A stretch of DNA of 64,000 nt. Origin: Chryseobacterium sp. Leaf405 (GTDB taxonomy: Bacteria; Bacteroidota; Bacteroidia; Flavobacteriales; Weeksellaceae). The stretch is from the NCBI RefSeq assembly GCF_001425355.1, contig NZ_LMQN01000006.1, positions 1 to 64,000 on the forward strand, written 5' to 3'. Positions 9,464 through 18,373 of this stretch are shown piece after piece. Made by a program: the position numbers and the translations under genes. Position 1 is the first letter of the stretch. Each line of letters opens with the position of its first letter. The notes beneath the pieces are model-generated. The model saw only the letters and a program-made list of their open reading frames with translations. It was not told where the DNA came from and did no database searches.

Positions 9464-10264
9464 CTATTTACCATCCTGTGCCCCAAAAACTTTCTGCAAA
9501 ATGCTTGTAGTTCTCATTGCAGGTGTATTTCTGATTCCGCTTTCTTTGTCGGCCACCATTTTAAAAACACCGTTGATGGTCTCAGTGGTCACATATTCAT
9601 TAAGATCAGTTGTTACCGCTTGCCCTGTAAGCGTATTATATTTTGAAATTAAATTTGTCCAGACTTTATCAGCACCTACTTTTCCTAAAGATGCCTTCAC
9701 TTTTGGCTGAAAAGCAGTAAATAATTGGCTTTGAGTTTTTCCCTGGAGATAATTGGTCGCAGAATTATCACTTCCCAACAGAATATTTTTAGCATCCGTA
9801 ATTGTCATTGAAGTAATTGCTTTGGTGAAAATCGGGGCAGCTTCCGTCACAGCGTCTTCTGCGGCTCTGTTCAATAATTTCACTCCCTGATCAGCCAGAC
9901 TTCCTAAACCAACAGCACGTAAAGTGGTATCAATTTTTCTTAATTTTTCAGGCATTAAAATTTTGACTGCTTCATTTTTCAGGAAACCGTCTGTTACTCC
10001 CAGTTTTTTTACGCCTTCAGTAACGCCCAGACTTAAAGCTTCTTTTAATCCCGAGGAAATTTGTGTTGATGTTAAACTTCCCAAATTAATAGGCGAAGTT
10101 GTCGTTTTTGTTGAAGTCGTCGTTGTGGTGGTTGACGTTTTTATGGGAGCATTCAGGTCGACTCCGGTTCTGTCTTTTACAGTAGATTTTATAATATCAA
10201 AAATTTGCGCTTGGGCAGAAACTGAAAATAGCAGTCCGCTTACCAATAAAATTGTTTTTTTCAT
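9464..10264 (-). CDS. DUF4197 family exported protein
   Basis: A 266-aa protein with a clear signal peptide (MKKTILLVSGLLFSVSAQA). A Thr/Ser-rich spacer of about 20 residues follows, then a DUF4197-type domain from about residue 65 to the end, with LGSLADQGVKLLNRAAEDA and DAKNILLG segments. The biochemical role of DUF4197 is unknown; the signal peptide implies the periplasm or outer membrane. The frame is open to a TTG at 10279, but the ATG at 10264 fits the signal peptide. It is divergent from the hexosaminidase gene, with about 100 bp between them for both promoters. Confidence 0.85.
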   Translation of the reverse strand: MKKTILLVSGLLFSVSAQAQIFDIIKSTVKDRTGVDLNAPIKTSTTTTTTSTKTTTSPINLGSLTSTQISSGLKEALSLGVTEGVKKLGVTDGFLKNEAVKILMPEKLRKIDTTLRAVGLGSLADQGVKLLNRAAEDAVTEAAPIFTKAITSMTITDAKNILLGSDNSATNYLQGKTQSQLFTAFQPKVKASLGKVGADKVWTNLISKYNTLTGQAVTTDLNEYVTTETINGVFKMVADKESGIRNTPAMRTTSILQKVFGAQDGK

Positions 10265-10367
10265 CGTTGATTTTTGCAAAATTAGATGTTTTTAATTTCA
10301 ATTAGTTAAAAATAGCGAAGAATTTTTCAGAAAAGAATTATATTCGCCTAAATCTTAAACTTATAAA

Positions 10368-12623
10368 ATGCAGCGTTTTTTACTGATATTTTCTGTATTA
10401 TTTTCAAGTCTTTTTTTCTCTCAAACCAGATTAAATTTAATTCCTTATCCTCAAAAAGTGGAATTCGAAGAAGGAGAATTTCTTATACCTGAAAATTTTA
10501 AGTTAGATGAAAATCTTCCAAAAGAAGAAACGGAATATTTAAAAAAACGGTTAGGTTCAGATCTGAAATTTAAAGTTTCTAAAACTGCAGAGGTAAGTTT
10601 GGTCTATGTTAAACTTCAAAAATCAGTATATTCAAAACAAAATGATGAGTTCTACAGACTTGACATTACGCCAAAACAGATTATTATCAAATCTTATACA
10701 AAACAAGGATATTTTTTGGCTCTTCAAACGTTAATTCAATTATTCGAACAATACAAAAATTCAGGGAAAATTCCTGCGATGAAGATTGAAGACGAACCAA
10801 AATTTGCGTGGCGCGGAATGCACTTAGACGTTTGCCGTCATTTCTTCACTGTTGAAGAAGTAAAACAATATATCGACTATTTGGCAATGTACAAACTGAA
10901 TACTTTTCATTGGCATTTAACAGACGATCAGGGTTGGAGAATTGAAATTAAAAAATATCCAAAATTAACGGAAATCGGTTCAAAACGTAAAGAATCGATG
11001 ATTGGTGCTTACGTTGATAATACGTTTGATGGAAAACCTTACGGGCCGTATTTTTACACTCAAAATCAAATAAAAGATGTTGTGAAATATGCAGCGGAAA
11101 GACACATCACGGTTGTTCCGGAAATTGAAATGCCAGGTCATGCGTTGGCGGCTCTATCAGCTTATCCTGAATTGGCATGTACAAAAGGACCTTTCGAAGC
11201 AGCTACAAAATGGGGTGTTTTCGATGATGTTTTTTGTCCAAAAGATGAAACTTTTAAATTTTTAGAAAATGTTTTGGATGAAGTAATGATTCTTTTTCCC
11301 TCACAATATATTCACATCGGTGGTGATGAATGTCCGAAAACAAGATGGAAAGAATGCGCTCATTGTCAGGAATTAATCAAGAAAAATAATCTGAAAGACG
11401 AACATGGATTACAGAGTTATTTTATCCAAAGAATTGAAAAATATGTAAATTCTAAAGGTAGAAAAATTATCGGTTGGGACGAGATTTTGGAAGGCGGATT
11501 GGCGCCAAATGCTGCCGTAATGAGCTGGACTGGTGTAAACGGAGGAATTGAAGCCGCAAAAACCGGTCATTTTGCTGTGATGACTCCTGGCTCTTATTGT
11601 TATTTTGATCATTATCAGGGAGATCCTGCAACGGAACCTAATGCCTTCGGAGGTTTTACGCCATTGGATAAAGTGTATTCTTACGACCCAATTCCGACAG
11701 AATTGAATGTAAATCAGGCAAAATATATTAAAGGTGTTCAGGCAAATTTATGGACGGAATATATTCTTGATTTTAAACAGGTTCAGTATATGATTTTCCC
11801 GAGATTATTTGCACTTTCAGAAGTGGGTTGGGGAACTTCAGATCCTAAAAATTATAAAGAATTTGAAGGAAGAGTGATTAATGAATTTAAGGTGTTGGAT
11901 AAAATGGATGTAAATTATGCAAAAAGTATTTACAACGTTTCAGGAAAAGTTATTCCAAATAATAATGGTATTTCTTACGAACTTTCAACGTCTCAAAATT
12001 TAAACGGAATCCGATATACTTTAGATGAAACAGTGCCAACTGTAAATTCTCAAATCTATCAAAATGTACTTCCTGTTTCAAAATCTTTAACTATAAAATC
12101 TGCATATTTTGAAAACGGACAAGTAAAAAGTGCAGTTTCTTCACAAACGTTTACAGTTTCAAAAACAACAGGTAAAAAGATTACATTAGAGCAACAGCCG
12201 AGCGAAAATTATTCTTTTGGCGGTGCTTTCACTTTAGTTGACGGAATTATCGGAAATCAAAGACAGTTAGGAAAAACTTGGCTAGGTTTTCAGGGAAAAG
12301 ATGTTATAGCGACAATTGATTTCGGGGAGAAAACTCAGTTTTCAGAGGTCTATTTTAACACATTAGATAATAAAGGAAGCTGGATTCATTTGGCAAAATC
12401 GGCTCAGATTTTTGTTTCGGATGACGGAATGGATTTTAAAATGATTAAAGAAATCGGGAAAGATGAAATTCTTTCGGCTAAAGGAAAAATCAGGTTGAAT
12501 GTAGAAAATCAAAATTCAAAATATATTAAAATTAAAATAGAAAATGCAGGAATTATTCCAGCTGGAAATCCGGGAGCAGATTCAAAAGCATGGCTTTTCG
12601 TTGATGAAATCGGAGTAAATTAA
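10368..12623 (+). CDS. Beta-N-acetylhexosaminidase, GH20
   Basis: A 751-aa secreted or periplasmic glycosidase. A signal peptide ends near FFSQ, and a GH20 N-terminal domain (about 20-130) precedes the GH20 barrel (about 135-480). The catalytic Asp-Glu pair lies in HIGGDECPKTRW near residue 315-325. A chitobiase-like C-terminal sandwich (about 530-600) and an F5/8-type carbohydrate-binding module (about 615-750) follow. It removes terminal GlcNAc or GalNAc from glycans. It is first in a plus-strand run with glycosylasparaginase (33-nt gap), cutC and beta-mannosidase, which points to N-glycan core breakdown. Confidence 0.94.
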   Translation: MQRFLLIFSVLFSSLFFSQTRLNLIPYPQKVEFEEGEFLIPENFKLDENLPKEETEYLKKRLGSDLKFKVSKTAEVSLVYVKLQKSVYSKQNDEFYRLDITPKQIIIKSYTKQGYFLALQTLIQLFEQYKNSGKIPAMKIEDEPKFAWRGMHLDVCRHFFTVEEVKQYIDYLAMYKLNTFHWHLTDDQGWRIEIKKYPKLTEIGSKRKESMIGAYVDNTFDGKPYGPYFYTQNQIKDVVKYAAERHITVVPEIEMPGHALAALSAYPELACTKGPFEAATKWGVFDDVFCPKDETFKFLENVLDEVMILFPSQYIHIGGDECPKTRWKECAHCQELIKKNNLKDEHGLQSYFIQRIEKYVNSKGRKIIGWDEILEGGLAPNAAVMSWTGVNGGIEAAKTGHFAVMTPGSYCYFDHYQGDPATEPNAFGGFTPLDKVYSYDPIPTELNVNQAKYIKGVQANLWTEYILDFKQVQYMIFPRLFALSEVGWGTSDPKNYKEFEGRVINEFKVLDKMDVNYAKSIYNVSGKVIPNNNGISYELSTSQNLNGIRYTLDETVPTVNSQIYQNVLPVSKSLTIKSAYFENGQVKSAVSSQTFTVSKTTGKKITLEQQPSENYSFGGAFTLVDGIIGNQRQLGKTWLGFQGKDVIATIDFGEKTQFSEVYFNTLDNKGSWIHLAKSAQIFVSDDGMDFKMIKEIGKDEILSAKGKIRLNVENQNSKYIKIKIENAGIIPAGNPGADSKAWLFVDEIGVN

Positions 12624-12656
12624 TAGATAAAACCTGCATCTAATAACTACAAAATT

Positions 12657-13652
12657 ATGAACTCAAGAAGAAAATTTCTTAAAAATACAGCGCTTGCATC
12701 ATCCGCATTATTATTGAATCCATTGGATTTAATTGCGAAAGATTTACCTGAAAATAATACAAAAATAATCAACAAACCTATCGTTCTTTCCACATGGAAT
12801 TTCGGTTTAAGAGCCAACGAAGAAGCCTGGACGATTCTTGGAAAAGGAGGAAGAGCTTTGGATGCGGTAGAAAAAGGCGTTCGTCTGGTTGAAAATGATC
12901 CGACCGAAAGAAGCGTGGGGTACGGTGGTCGCCCAGACAGAGACGGAAGGGTAACATTGGATGCATGTATTATGGATGAAAACTATAATATTGGCTCAGT
13001 TGCGGCTCTGGAAAATATTAAAAACCCAATTTCCGTAGCAAGAGCGGTAATGGAAAAAACGCCTCACGTAATGTTGGTCGGCGACGGAGCTTTGCAATTT
13101 GCCGTTTCTCAAGGTTTTAAAAAAGAAAATATTCTAACGGCTGAATCTGAAAAAGAATGGAAAGAATGGTTAAAAGACAGTAAATATCAACCCATTGTCA
13201 ACATCGAAAACCACGATACCATCGGAATGATCGCTATGGATGCGAACGGAAATCTTTCCGGAGCCTGCACAACTAGCGGGATGGCTTTTAAAATGCATGG
13301 AAGAGTAGGAGATTCTCCCATTATTGGAGCGGGTTTATTTGTTGATAATGAGGTTGGTGCAGCTACGGCAACAGGTCATGGTGAAGAAGTAATCAGAATG
13401 GTCGGAACACATTTGGTGGTCGAATTGATGAGGCAAGGAAAAAAACCACAACAGGCTTGTAAAGAGGCTGTTGAAAGAATTGTGAATATTACCAAAAGAA
13501 GAAATAAAAATCTGAAAGATATTCAGGTTGGTTTTATTGCGATCAATAAGAAAGGAGAATATGGCTCATATTGTATTCAGGATGGATTTAATTTTGCGGT
13601 TTATGATCAAAAAGGAAACCGTCTTGAAAAACCTGAATTTGCTTTGAAATAA
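12657..13652 (+). CDS. N4-(beta-N-acetylglucosaminyl)-L-asparaginase
   Basis: A 331-aa Ntn-hydrolase of the glycosylasparaginase family. The leader begins MNSRRKFLKNTALASSALLL, a twin-arginine-like pattern, suggesting export in folded form. The precursor should cut itself before Thr in NHDTIGM (about residue 184), the N-terminal nucleophile; substrate-binding GRVGDSPIIGAG and GHGE segments follow. It splits GlcNAc-Asn, the last bond of an N-glycan remnant, releasing aspartate. The flavobacterial enzyme is a well-studied model of this family. It follows the GH20 gene by 33 nt and precedes cutC by 22 nt, so all three are likely co-transcribed. Confidence 0.93.
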   Translation: MNSRRKFLKNTALASSALLLNPLDLIAKDLPENNTKIINKPIVLSTWNFGLRANEEAWTILGKGGRALDAVEKGVRLVENDPTERSVGYGGRPDRDGRVTLDACIMDENYNIGSVAALENIKNPISVARAVMEKTPHVMLVGDGALQFAVSQGFKKENILTAESEKEWKEWLKDSKYQPIVNIENHDTIGMIAMDANGNLSGACTTSGMAFKMHGRVGDSPIIGAGLFVDNEVGAATATGHGEEVIRMVGTHLVVELMRQGKKPQQACKEAVERIVNITKRRNKNLKDIQVGFIAINKKGEYGSYCIQDGFNFAVYDQKGNRLEKPEFALK

Positions 13653-13674
13653 CATTGAACTTTAAACTAAAAGA

Positions 13675-14337
13675 ATGTCAAAAATAGAAATAGCTTGTTT
13701 CAACTCCGAATCTGCAATCATTGCATTCGAAAACGGAGCAGACAGAATAGAATTGTGTGACGGATTAAGCGAAGGCGGAACAACCCCCGATTTTGAAACC
13801 GCAAAACAATTGAGAGAAAAAATAAACATTCCGATTTTTGTTATGATTCGTCCTCGTGGTGGTGATTTCACGTATTCTGATTTGGAGTTTGAACAGATGA
13901 AATCGGATTTAATTCGATTAAAATCATTACATGTTGACGGTTTTGTTTTTGGAATTTTGGATGAAAATGATGAAATTAATATTGAACAAAATAAAGAATT
14001 GGTCGAACTGGCAAATCCTTATCCATGCACTTTTCACAAAGCTTTTGACAGAGCAAAAAATTTGGAAAATTCTTTAGAAAAAGTAATTGAATGTGGTTTT
14101 AAAACTGTCTTAACTTCAGGTCAAAAGCCAAACGTTTCAGAAGGTAAAGAAAATCTTAAAAAATTGGTAGAATTATCCAACGGGAGAATAGAAATCCTTG
14201 TCGGTGGGGGGCTTCGCTCCACAAATATTGAAGAAATCAGAGATTTTACAAAAGCAGGATATTTTCATTCTTCAGCAATTACTGATGGTGGAGCTTTTGC
14301 GGTTGCGGATGAAGTTATTGCTTTGAAGAGTAAATAA
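13675..14337 (+). CDS. cutC: CutC family protein
   Basis: A 220-aa TIM-barrel protein with the CutC hallmarks: ENGADRIELCDGLSEGGTTPD near residue 20, MIRPRGGDF near 60, and FHKAFD near 120. CutC was named from a copper-tolerance phenotype in Escherichia coli, but its true activity is unsettled. Here it lies 22 nt after the glycosylasparaginase and before the beta-mannosidase. That context hints at a role in carbohydrate turnover rather than copper, but this is inference from position only. Confidence 0.9.
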   Translation: MSKIEIACFNSESAIIAFENGADRIELCDGLSEGGTTPDFETAKQLREKINIPIFVMIRPRGGDFTYSDLEFEQMKSDLIRLKSLHVDGFVFGILDENDEINIEQNKELVELANPYPCTFHKAFDRAKNLENSLEKVIECGFKTVLTSGQKPNVSEGKENLKKLVELSNGRIEILVGGGLRSTNIEEIRDFTKAGYFHSSAITDGGAFAVADEVIALKSK

Positions 14338-14572
14338 TAACAAATTTTAGCGCAAAGATTTTATTTTAACTTTATATTTATTTAAGGAAGCAAAGAATGC
14401 GACAAAGTCGCTGATTAAGCTGAATGGCTGGAACCTGAGCTTCATAAAATCAATTTTTAATTGATTCTTCTTTGCTCACTTAAAATTGACAAATATAAAA
14501 CTTGGTCTTCTCATTAATTTTAATACGCCTCTTATTAAAGATGGAATCCATAGAATTGTAAATAAATTATAA

Positions 14573-17056
14573 ATGAAAAAATCTATACTTTTTGCTTTCC
14601 TTTTCATTCAAATTTTAATTAATGCTCAATTTTCCGAGCGAAATTTATCATCAGAAAATTGGAAATTCAAAAATGCAAAAGACCAAAATTGGCTGACCGC
14701 CACGGTCCCGGGGACGGTTCATTTGGATTTAATGAAAAATAAAATCATTACTGATCCTTATAAAGACGAAAATGAAAAAAAAGTTCAGTGGATTGAAAAT
14801 GAAGATTGGGATTATCAGACCAATTTTAAAGTTTCTTCGAAAGAATTAGAGAATCAGAATATTGATTTGATCTTTTATGGTTTAGATACTTTTTCAGAAA
14901 TTTATCTGAATGGAAAATTATTGAAGGAAACCGATAATATGTTCAGAAAATGGGAAATTCCTGTTAAAACATATTTAAAAGCTGGAGATAATTTATTGAA
15001 GATTAAATTCAAATCTGCCATAAATGAAGGAAAAGAATTAGCTAAAAAAGGCCCTTTCACTGTGCCCGAATCTCCCAGAAGTTTTGTGAGAAAAGCGCAG
15101 TATCAGTTTGGTTGGGATTGGGGACCGAGATTGGTAACGGCGGGAATTTGGAAAGAGGTAAAGCTTGAATTTTGGAATAATGCAAAACTTGAAAATGTAA
15201 AAATCGAACAGAAAGTTATAACCAAACAAAAAGCAGAATTAAATATACATTCAGAAATTCTTGCGGATAAAGATGGAAAATATTCAGTTTTAATTAATAA
15301 TAAAATCAACCAAATTCAATTAAAAAAAGGAAAAAATACAATACAAATTCCTTTTACAATTGATAATCCTAAACTTTGGCAGCCGAACGGTTGGGGTAAT
15401 CCGAATTTATATAATATCAAAGTTTCTTTACAAAAAGATTCGAAAAATTTATCTGAAAAAACAGAAAGAATTGGTTTAAAAACAATTGAATTAATTCAAC
15501 GAAAAGACGAAAAAGGAAGATCTTTTTATTTCAAAGTTAATGGAAATCCGATGTATGCAAAAGGAACAAATTGGATTCCGTCTGACAGCTTTTCACCAAG
15601 AATTAGTAAAGAAAAATACCAAAAGCTCATCAAAGACTGCAAAGATGCCAACATGAATATGATTCGTGTTTGGGGCGGCGGAATTTATGAAAATGACGAA
15701 TTTTACAAAGCTTGCGATGAAAACGGGATTTTAGTTTGGCAGGATTTTATGTTTGCAGGAAGTTTTTATCCGGCAGATGAAAATTTTCTGGATAATGTAA
15801 AAGAAGAAGTAAAATATCAGATCAACCGACTTCAAAATCATGCTTCATTAGCTTTATGGTGCGGAAATAATGAAATTGATGAAGCAATTGTCAATTGGGG
15901 TTACCAAAAGCAATTCAAATATTCAAAAGAAGATTCTTTGCAGGTTTGGAAAGATTATAAAAAGATTTTTCATGATGTGATTCCGAATTCGATTACCGAA
16001 GTTGCAGCAAAAGATAAATCGATTTATTGGGAAAGTTCTCCGTCAATCGGTTGGGGACATAAAGAAAGTCTGACGGAAGGAGATTCTCATTATTGGGGAG
16101 TTTGGTGGGGAGAACAACCGTTTGAAATTTACAATGAAAAAGTTCCAAGATTTGCTTCTGAATATGGTTTTCAGGGAATGCCGAGTTTAGAAAATATAAA
16201 AGCTATGTTCTCTGGAAATCCTGATTTGAGTTTAGAAAATCCAACGATAAAAACACATGAAAAAAATGCCCGCGGCTTTCAGATTATTGATGAATATATG
16301 AAGCGTGATTATGTTGTGCCGAAAGATTTTGTGAAGTATAATTATGTTTCACAGTTGCTTCAGGCACGTGGAATGCAGATTGCAATTGAAGCACACCGTC
16401 GTGCAAAACCGTATAATATGGGAACGTTGTATTGGCAATTAAACGATTGCTGGCCAGTTATTTCGTGGTCGTCGATTGATTATTTGGGAAATTGGAAAGC
16501 ATTGCATTATCAGGTGAAAAGAAGTTTTGAAAATCAGGTGATTTTAACGGAAGAAAAAGATGGCATTTTAAATTTTTATGCTGTTAATGATGAACTTAAA
16601 AGGTTTGAGGGAGTACAATTAGAAATGGAAGTTAATAAATTTAATGGTGAAAATATTCTTACGGCAGTTTCTGTTCAGAAGCAAAAATTAGATGATATTA
16701 TAAAGTTTGATGCTTCGTCAGTCGCTGAATTAGTTGGTGATTCAAATAAAAATGAATTATTTTTGAATTTAATTCTTAGAGGAAAAGATGAAAAAGTCAT
16801 TGCCGAAAGCAATTATTTCTTCGCAAAACCAAAAGATTTAAAACTCACAAAACCCAAAATTAGAATCAAGAAACTCTCTTCAACAGAAATCGAAATTTCT
16901 ACCGATGTTTTAGCGAAAGACGTTTACTTAATGGGAGATACTCATTTTAGTGATAATTTCTTTGATCTGCTTCCAAAAACTTCAAAAAGAATTACCCTTA
17001 CAAAGCCATTGGAAAAAATTGAGGTAATGAGTTTATGGGATACGATGAATCCGTAA
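14573..17056 (+). CDS. Beta-mannosidase, GH2
   Basis: An 827-aa protein with a signal peptide ending near INAQ and the full GH2 plan: jelly-roll sugar-binding domain (about 25-190), immunoglobulin-like domain (about 195-300), TIM barrel (about 300-620) and C-terminal domains. The acid/base Glu is in LWCGNNEIDEA and the nucleophile Glu in FASEYGFQGMPS. Trp-rich segments (QFGWDWGPR, WWGEQPFE) match mannosidases rather than galactosidases. It removes the beta-linked mannose of the N-glycan core. A 235-bp gap after cutC may hold its own promoter. Confidence 0.93.
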   Translation: MKKSILFAFLFIQILINAQFSERNLSSENWKFKNAKDQNWLTATVPGTVHLDLMKNKIITDPYKDENEKKVQWIENEDWDYQTNFKVSSKELENQNIDLIFYGLDTFSEIYLNGKLLKETDNMFRKWEIPVKTYLKAGDNLLKIKFKSAINEGKELAKKGPFTVPESPRSFVRKAQYQFGWDWGPRLVTAGIWKEVKLEFWNNAKLENVKIEQKVITKQKAELNIHSEILADKDGKYSVLINNKINQIQLKKGKNTIQIPFTIDNPKLWQPNGWGNPNLYNIKVSLQKDSKNLSEKTERIGLKTIELIQRKDEKGRSFYFKVNGNPMYAKGTNWIPSDSFSPRISKEKYQKLIKDCKDANMNMIRVWGGGIYENDEFYKACDENGILVWQDFMFAGSFYPADENFLDNVKEEVKYQINRLQNHASLALWCGNNEIDEAIVNWGYQKQFKYSKEDSLQVWKDYKKIFHDVIPNSITEVAAKDKSIYWESSPSIGWGHKESLTEGDSHYWGVWWGEQPFEIYNEKVPRFASEYGFQGMPSLENIKAMFSGNPDLSLENPTIKTHEKNARGFQIIDEYMKRDYVVPKDFVKYNYVSQLLQARGMQIAIEAHRRAKPYNMGTLYWQLNDCWPVISWSSIDYLGNWKALHYQVKRSFENQVILTEEKDGILNFYAVNDELKRFEGVQLEMEVNKFNGENILTAVSVQKQKLDDIIKFDASSVAELVGDSNKNELFLNLILRGKDEKVIAESNYFFAKPKDLKLTKPKIRIKKLSSTEIEISTDVLAKDVYLMGDTHFSDNFFDLLPKTSKRITLTKPLEKIEVMSLWDTMNP

Positions 17057-17081
17057 ATTAGCATTTTATTTCTTCGAATTT

Positions 17082-17990
17082 ATGGTGAATTTTATTCTGA
17101 TTGCGGTTTGTATTTTGGCAGGGATGGCTTTGAAAGCAACAAAATCTATCCATCCCGATGCGCACAAAGGTATCAACACCTGGATTCTTTACCTTGCGCT
17201 TCCGGCAGTGTCATTCAAATATTTGCCTAAAGTTCACTGGACGACAGAAATGCTTTTTCCGATCATAGCAACTTTTCTCACTTCTGTTTTCTGCTTCTTT
17301 TTCATGATGTTTTACAGCAAACGTAAAGGATATTCGAGGCGGTCTAGAAGTACGTTGGAATTGGTGAGCGGTTATAGCAATACTTCATTTTTGGGCTTTC
17401 CTTTGGTTGCAGCTTTTTATGGCGAGAGCCTTTTAAGCATTGCTGTCATATGTGATCAAACGATGTTTTTTTCTCTTTCAACATTGGGAATTATTGCTGC
17501 AGTAAGAGGCGGTAGCAAATCAGGAAAAGTAAGTGCAGCATTTATTTTTAAAAGATTAATCACTTTTCCCCCATTAGTCGGTTGTATTGCGGCATTAGCT
17601 TTATCTCAGTTCATCGATTTTACGTTAGCAGAACCATTTTTTGATAAATTGGCAGCAACGGTAAGTCCATTGGCATTATTTTCTGTCGGCTTACAATTAA
17701 AATTTAATGGTTGAAAAAAATTAATTCCTCAAATGTCCGTTTCTATGCTTTATAAACTGATTCTGGCTCCTGCAATTACTTTAGGACTGGCTTTTCTTTT
17801 TGGAATTAAGGGAAACATCACCAAAATCACCATTTTTGAATCTGCCATGCCCGCGGTTCTCACTTCAAGTATTATCGCTGAACAATTTAGATTAAATACC
17901 AAACTTACAAATTTAACAATCGGATTTAGCATCATTGTCGGACTCTTTACTTCTGCATTTTGGTATCAGATTATCGAATATATTTTCTAA
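17082..17990 (+). pseudogene. AEC family transporter broken by in-frame TGA
   Basis: Two open pieces in the same frame, 17082-17714 (210 aa) and from an ATG at 17733 (85 aa), together make a normal auxin-efflux-carrier-type permease of about 302 aa with around ten membrane segments. They are separated only by TGA at 17712-17714 and six in-frame codons reading KKLIPQ. The stop follows LQLKFNG, where a Trp codon TGG would be one base different. So this is a single nonsense change, not a frameshift. The gene is probably inactive or a sequencing error; readthrough cannot be excluded. Family members export organic anions. Confidence 0.88.
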
Positions 17991-18043
17991 AATCATTAAT
18001 ACTTATTAGTAATTATTCATTACTCATTATTTATATTTTTTTG

Positions 18044-18139
18044 GAGCTATTTCCGGCTTTTCACTATATCTTTTGGGTTACGGGCTTCGCTCCGCTCCGC
18101 CCGCAACCCAAAAGGATGCCGTTGCAATCCGGGCTAGAG
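18044..18139. repeat. REP-like element with GC-rich stem-loop
   Basis: The block starts GAGCTATTTCCGGC. It contains a 15-bp hairpin (TTTTGGGTT.CGGGC at 18071-18085 against GCCCG.AACCCAAAA at 18099-18113, one non-pair on plus that becomes G-U on minus) and ends in a tail GCAATCCGGGCTA. The GC content is far above the surroundings. The left edge of the window (1-68) has the same stem-loop-plus-GGGCTA plan. It lies between the AEC pseudogene and priA. Confidence 0.6.
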
Positions 18140-18162
18140 ATTGTGTTATCCTTAAAATATTT

Positions 18163-18314
18163 GTCATTGCGAGGAGCGAATCGACGAAGCAATCTCATTG
18201 AATGCTAATGTAATTTGAAACTTTTTTACATTGCTTAGATTCTTTCAGAATGATAAACTTTACATTAAATTATGAATTAAAAGATTGCTTCGTCGATTCG
18301 CTCCTCGCAATGAC
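18163..18314. repeat. 152-bp element with perfect 33-bp inverted repeats
   Basis: The arms 18163-18195 (beginning GTCATTGCGAGGAGCGAATC) and 18282-18314 are perfect reverse complements over 33 bp. The AT-rich core between them contains a second repeat-like motif (TTAGATTCTTTCAGAATGAT). There is no transposase gene. The form suits a REP-pair or small non-autonomous MITE. It sits 60 bp before priA and could fold into a long hairpin in RNA or DNA. Confidence 0.85.
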
Positions 18315-18373
18315 CCAACAAAAAATTGCAGTTCACAAAAGAAAAAATTAATTTTACACTTTAAATATTTCTC

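Noticed and set aside
14338..14572. 235-bp gap between cutC and the beta-mannosidase checked for an RNA gene
   Set aside because: It holds only a small hairpin (GCGAC, AAA, GTCGC at 14399-14411) and AT-rich sequence; no tRNA, riboswitch or terminator pattern was convincing.
17960..18208. Open frame of 82 codons after the AEC pseudogene
   Set aside because: It runs across two repeat elements, starts inside the AEC coding end and has no protein-like composition.
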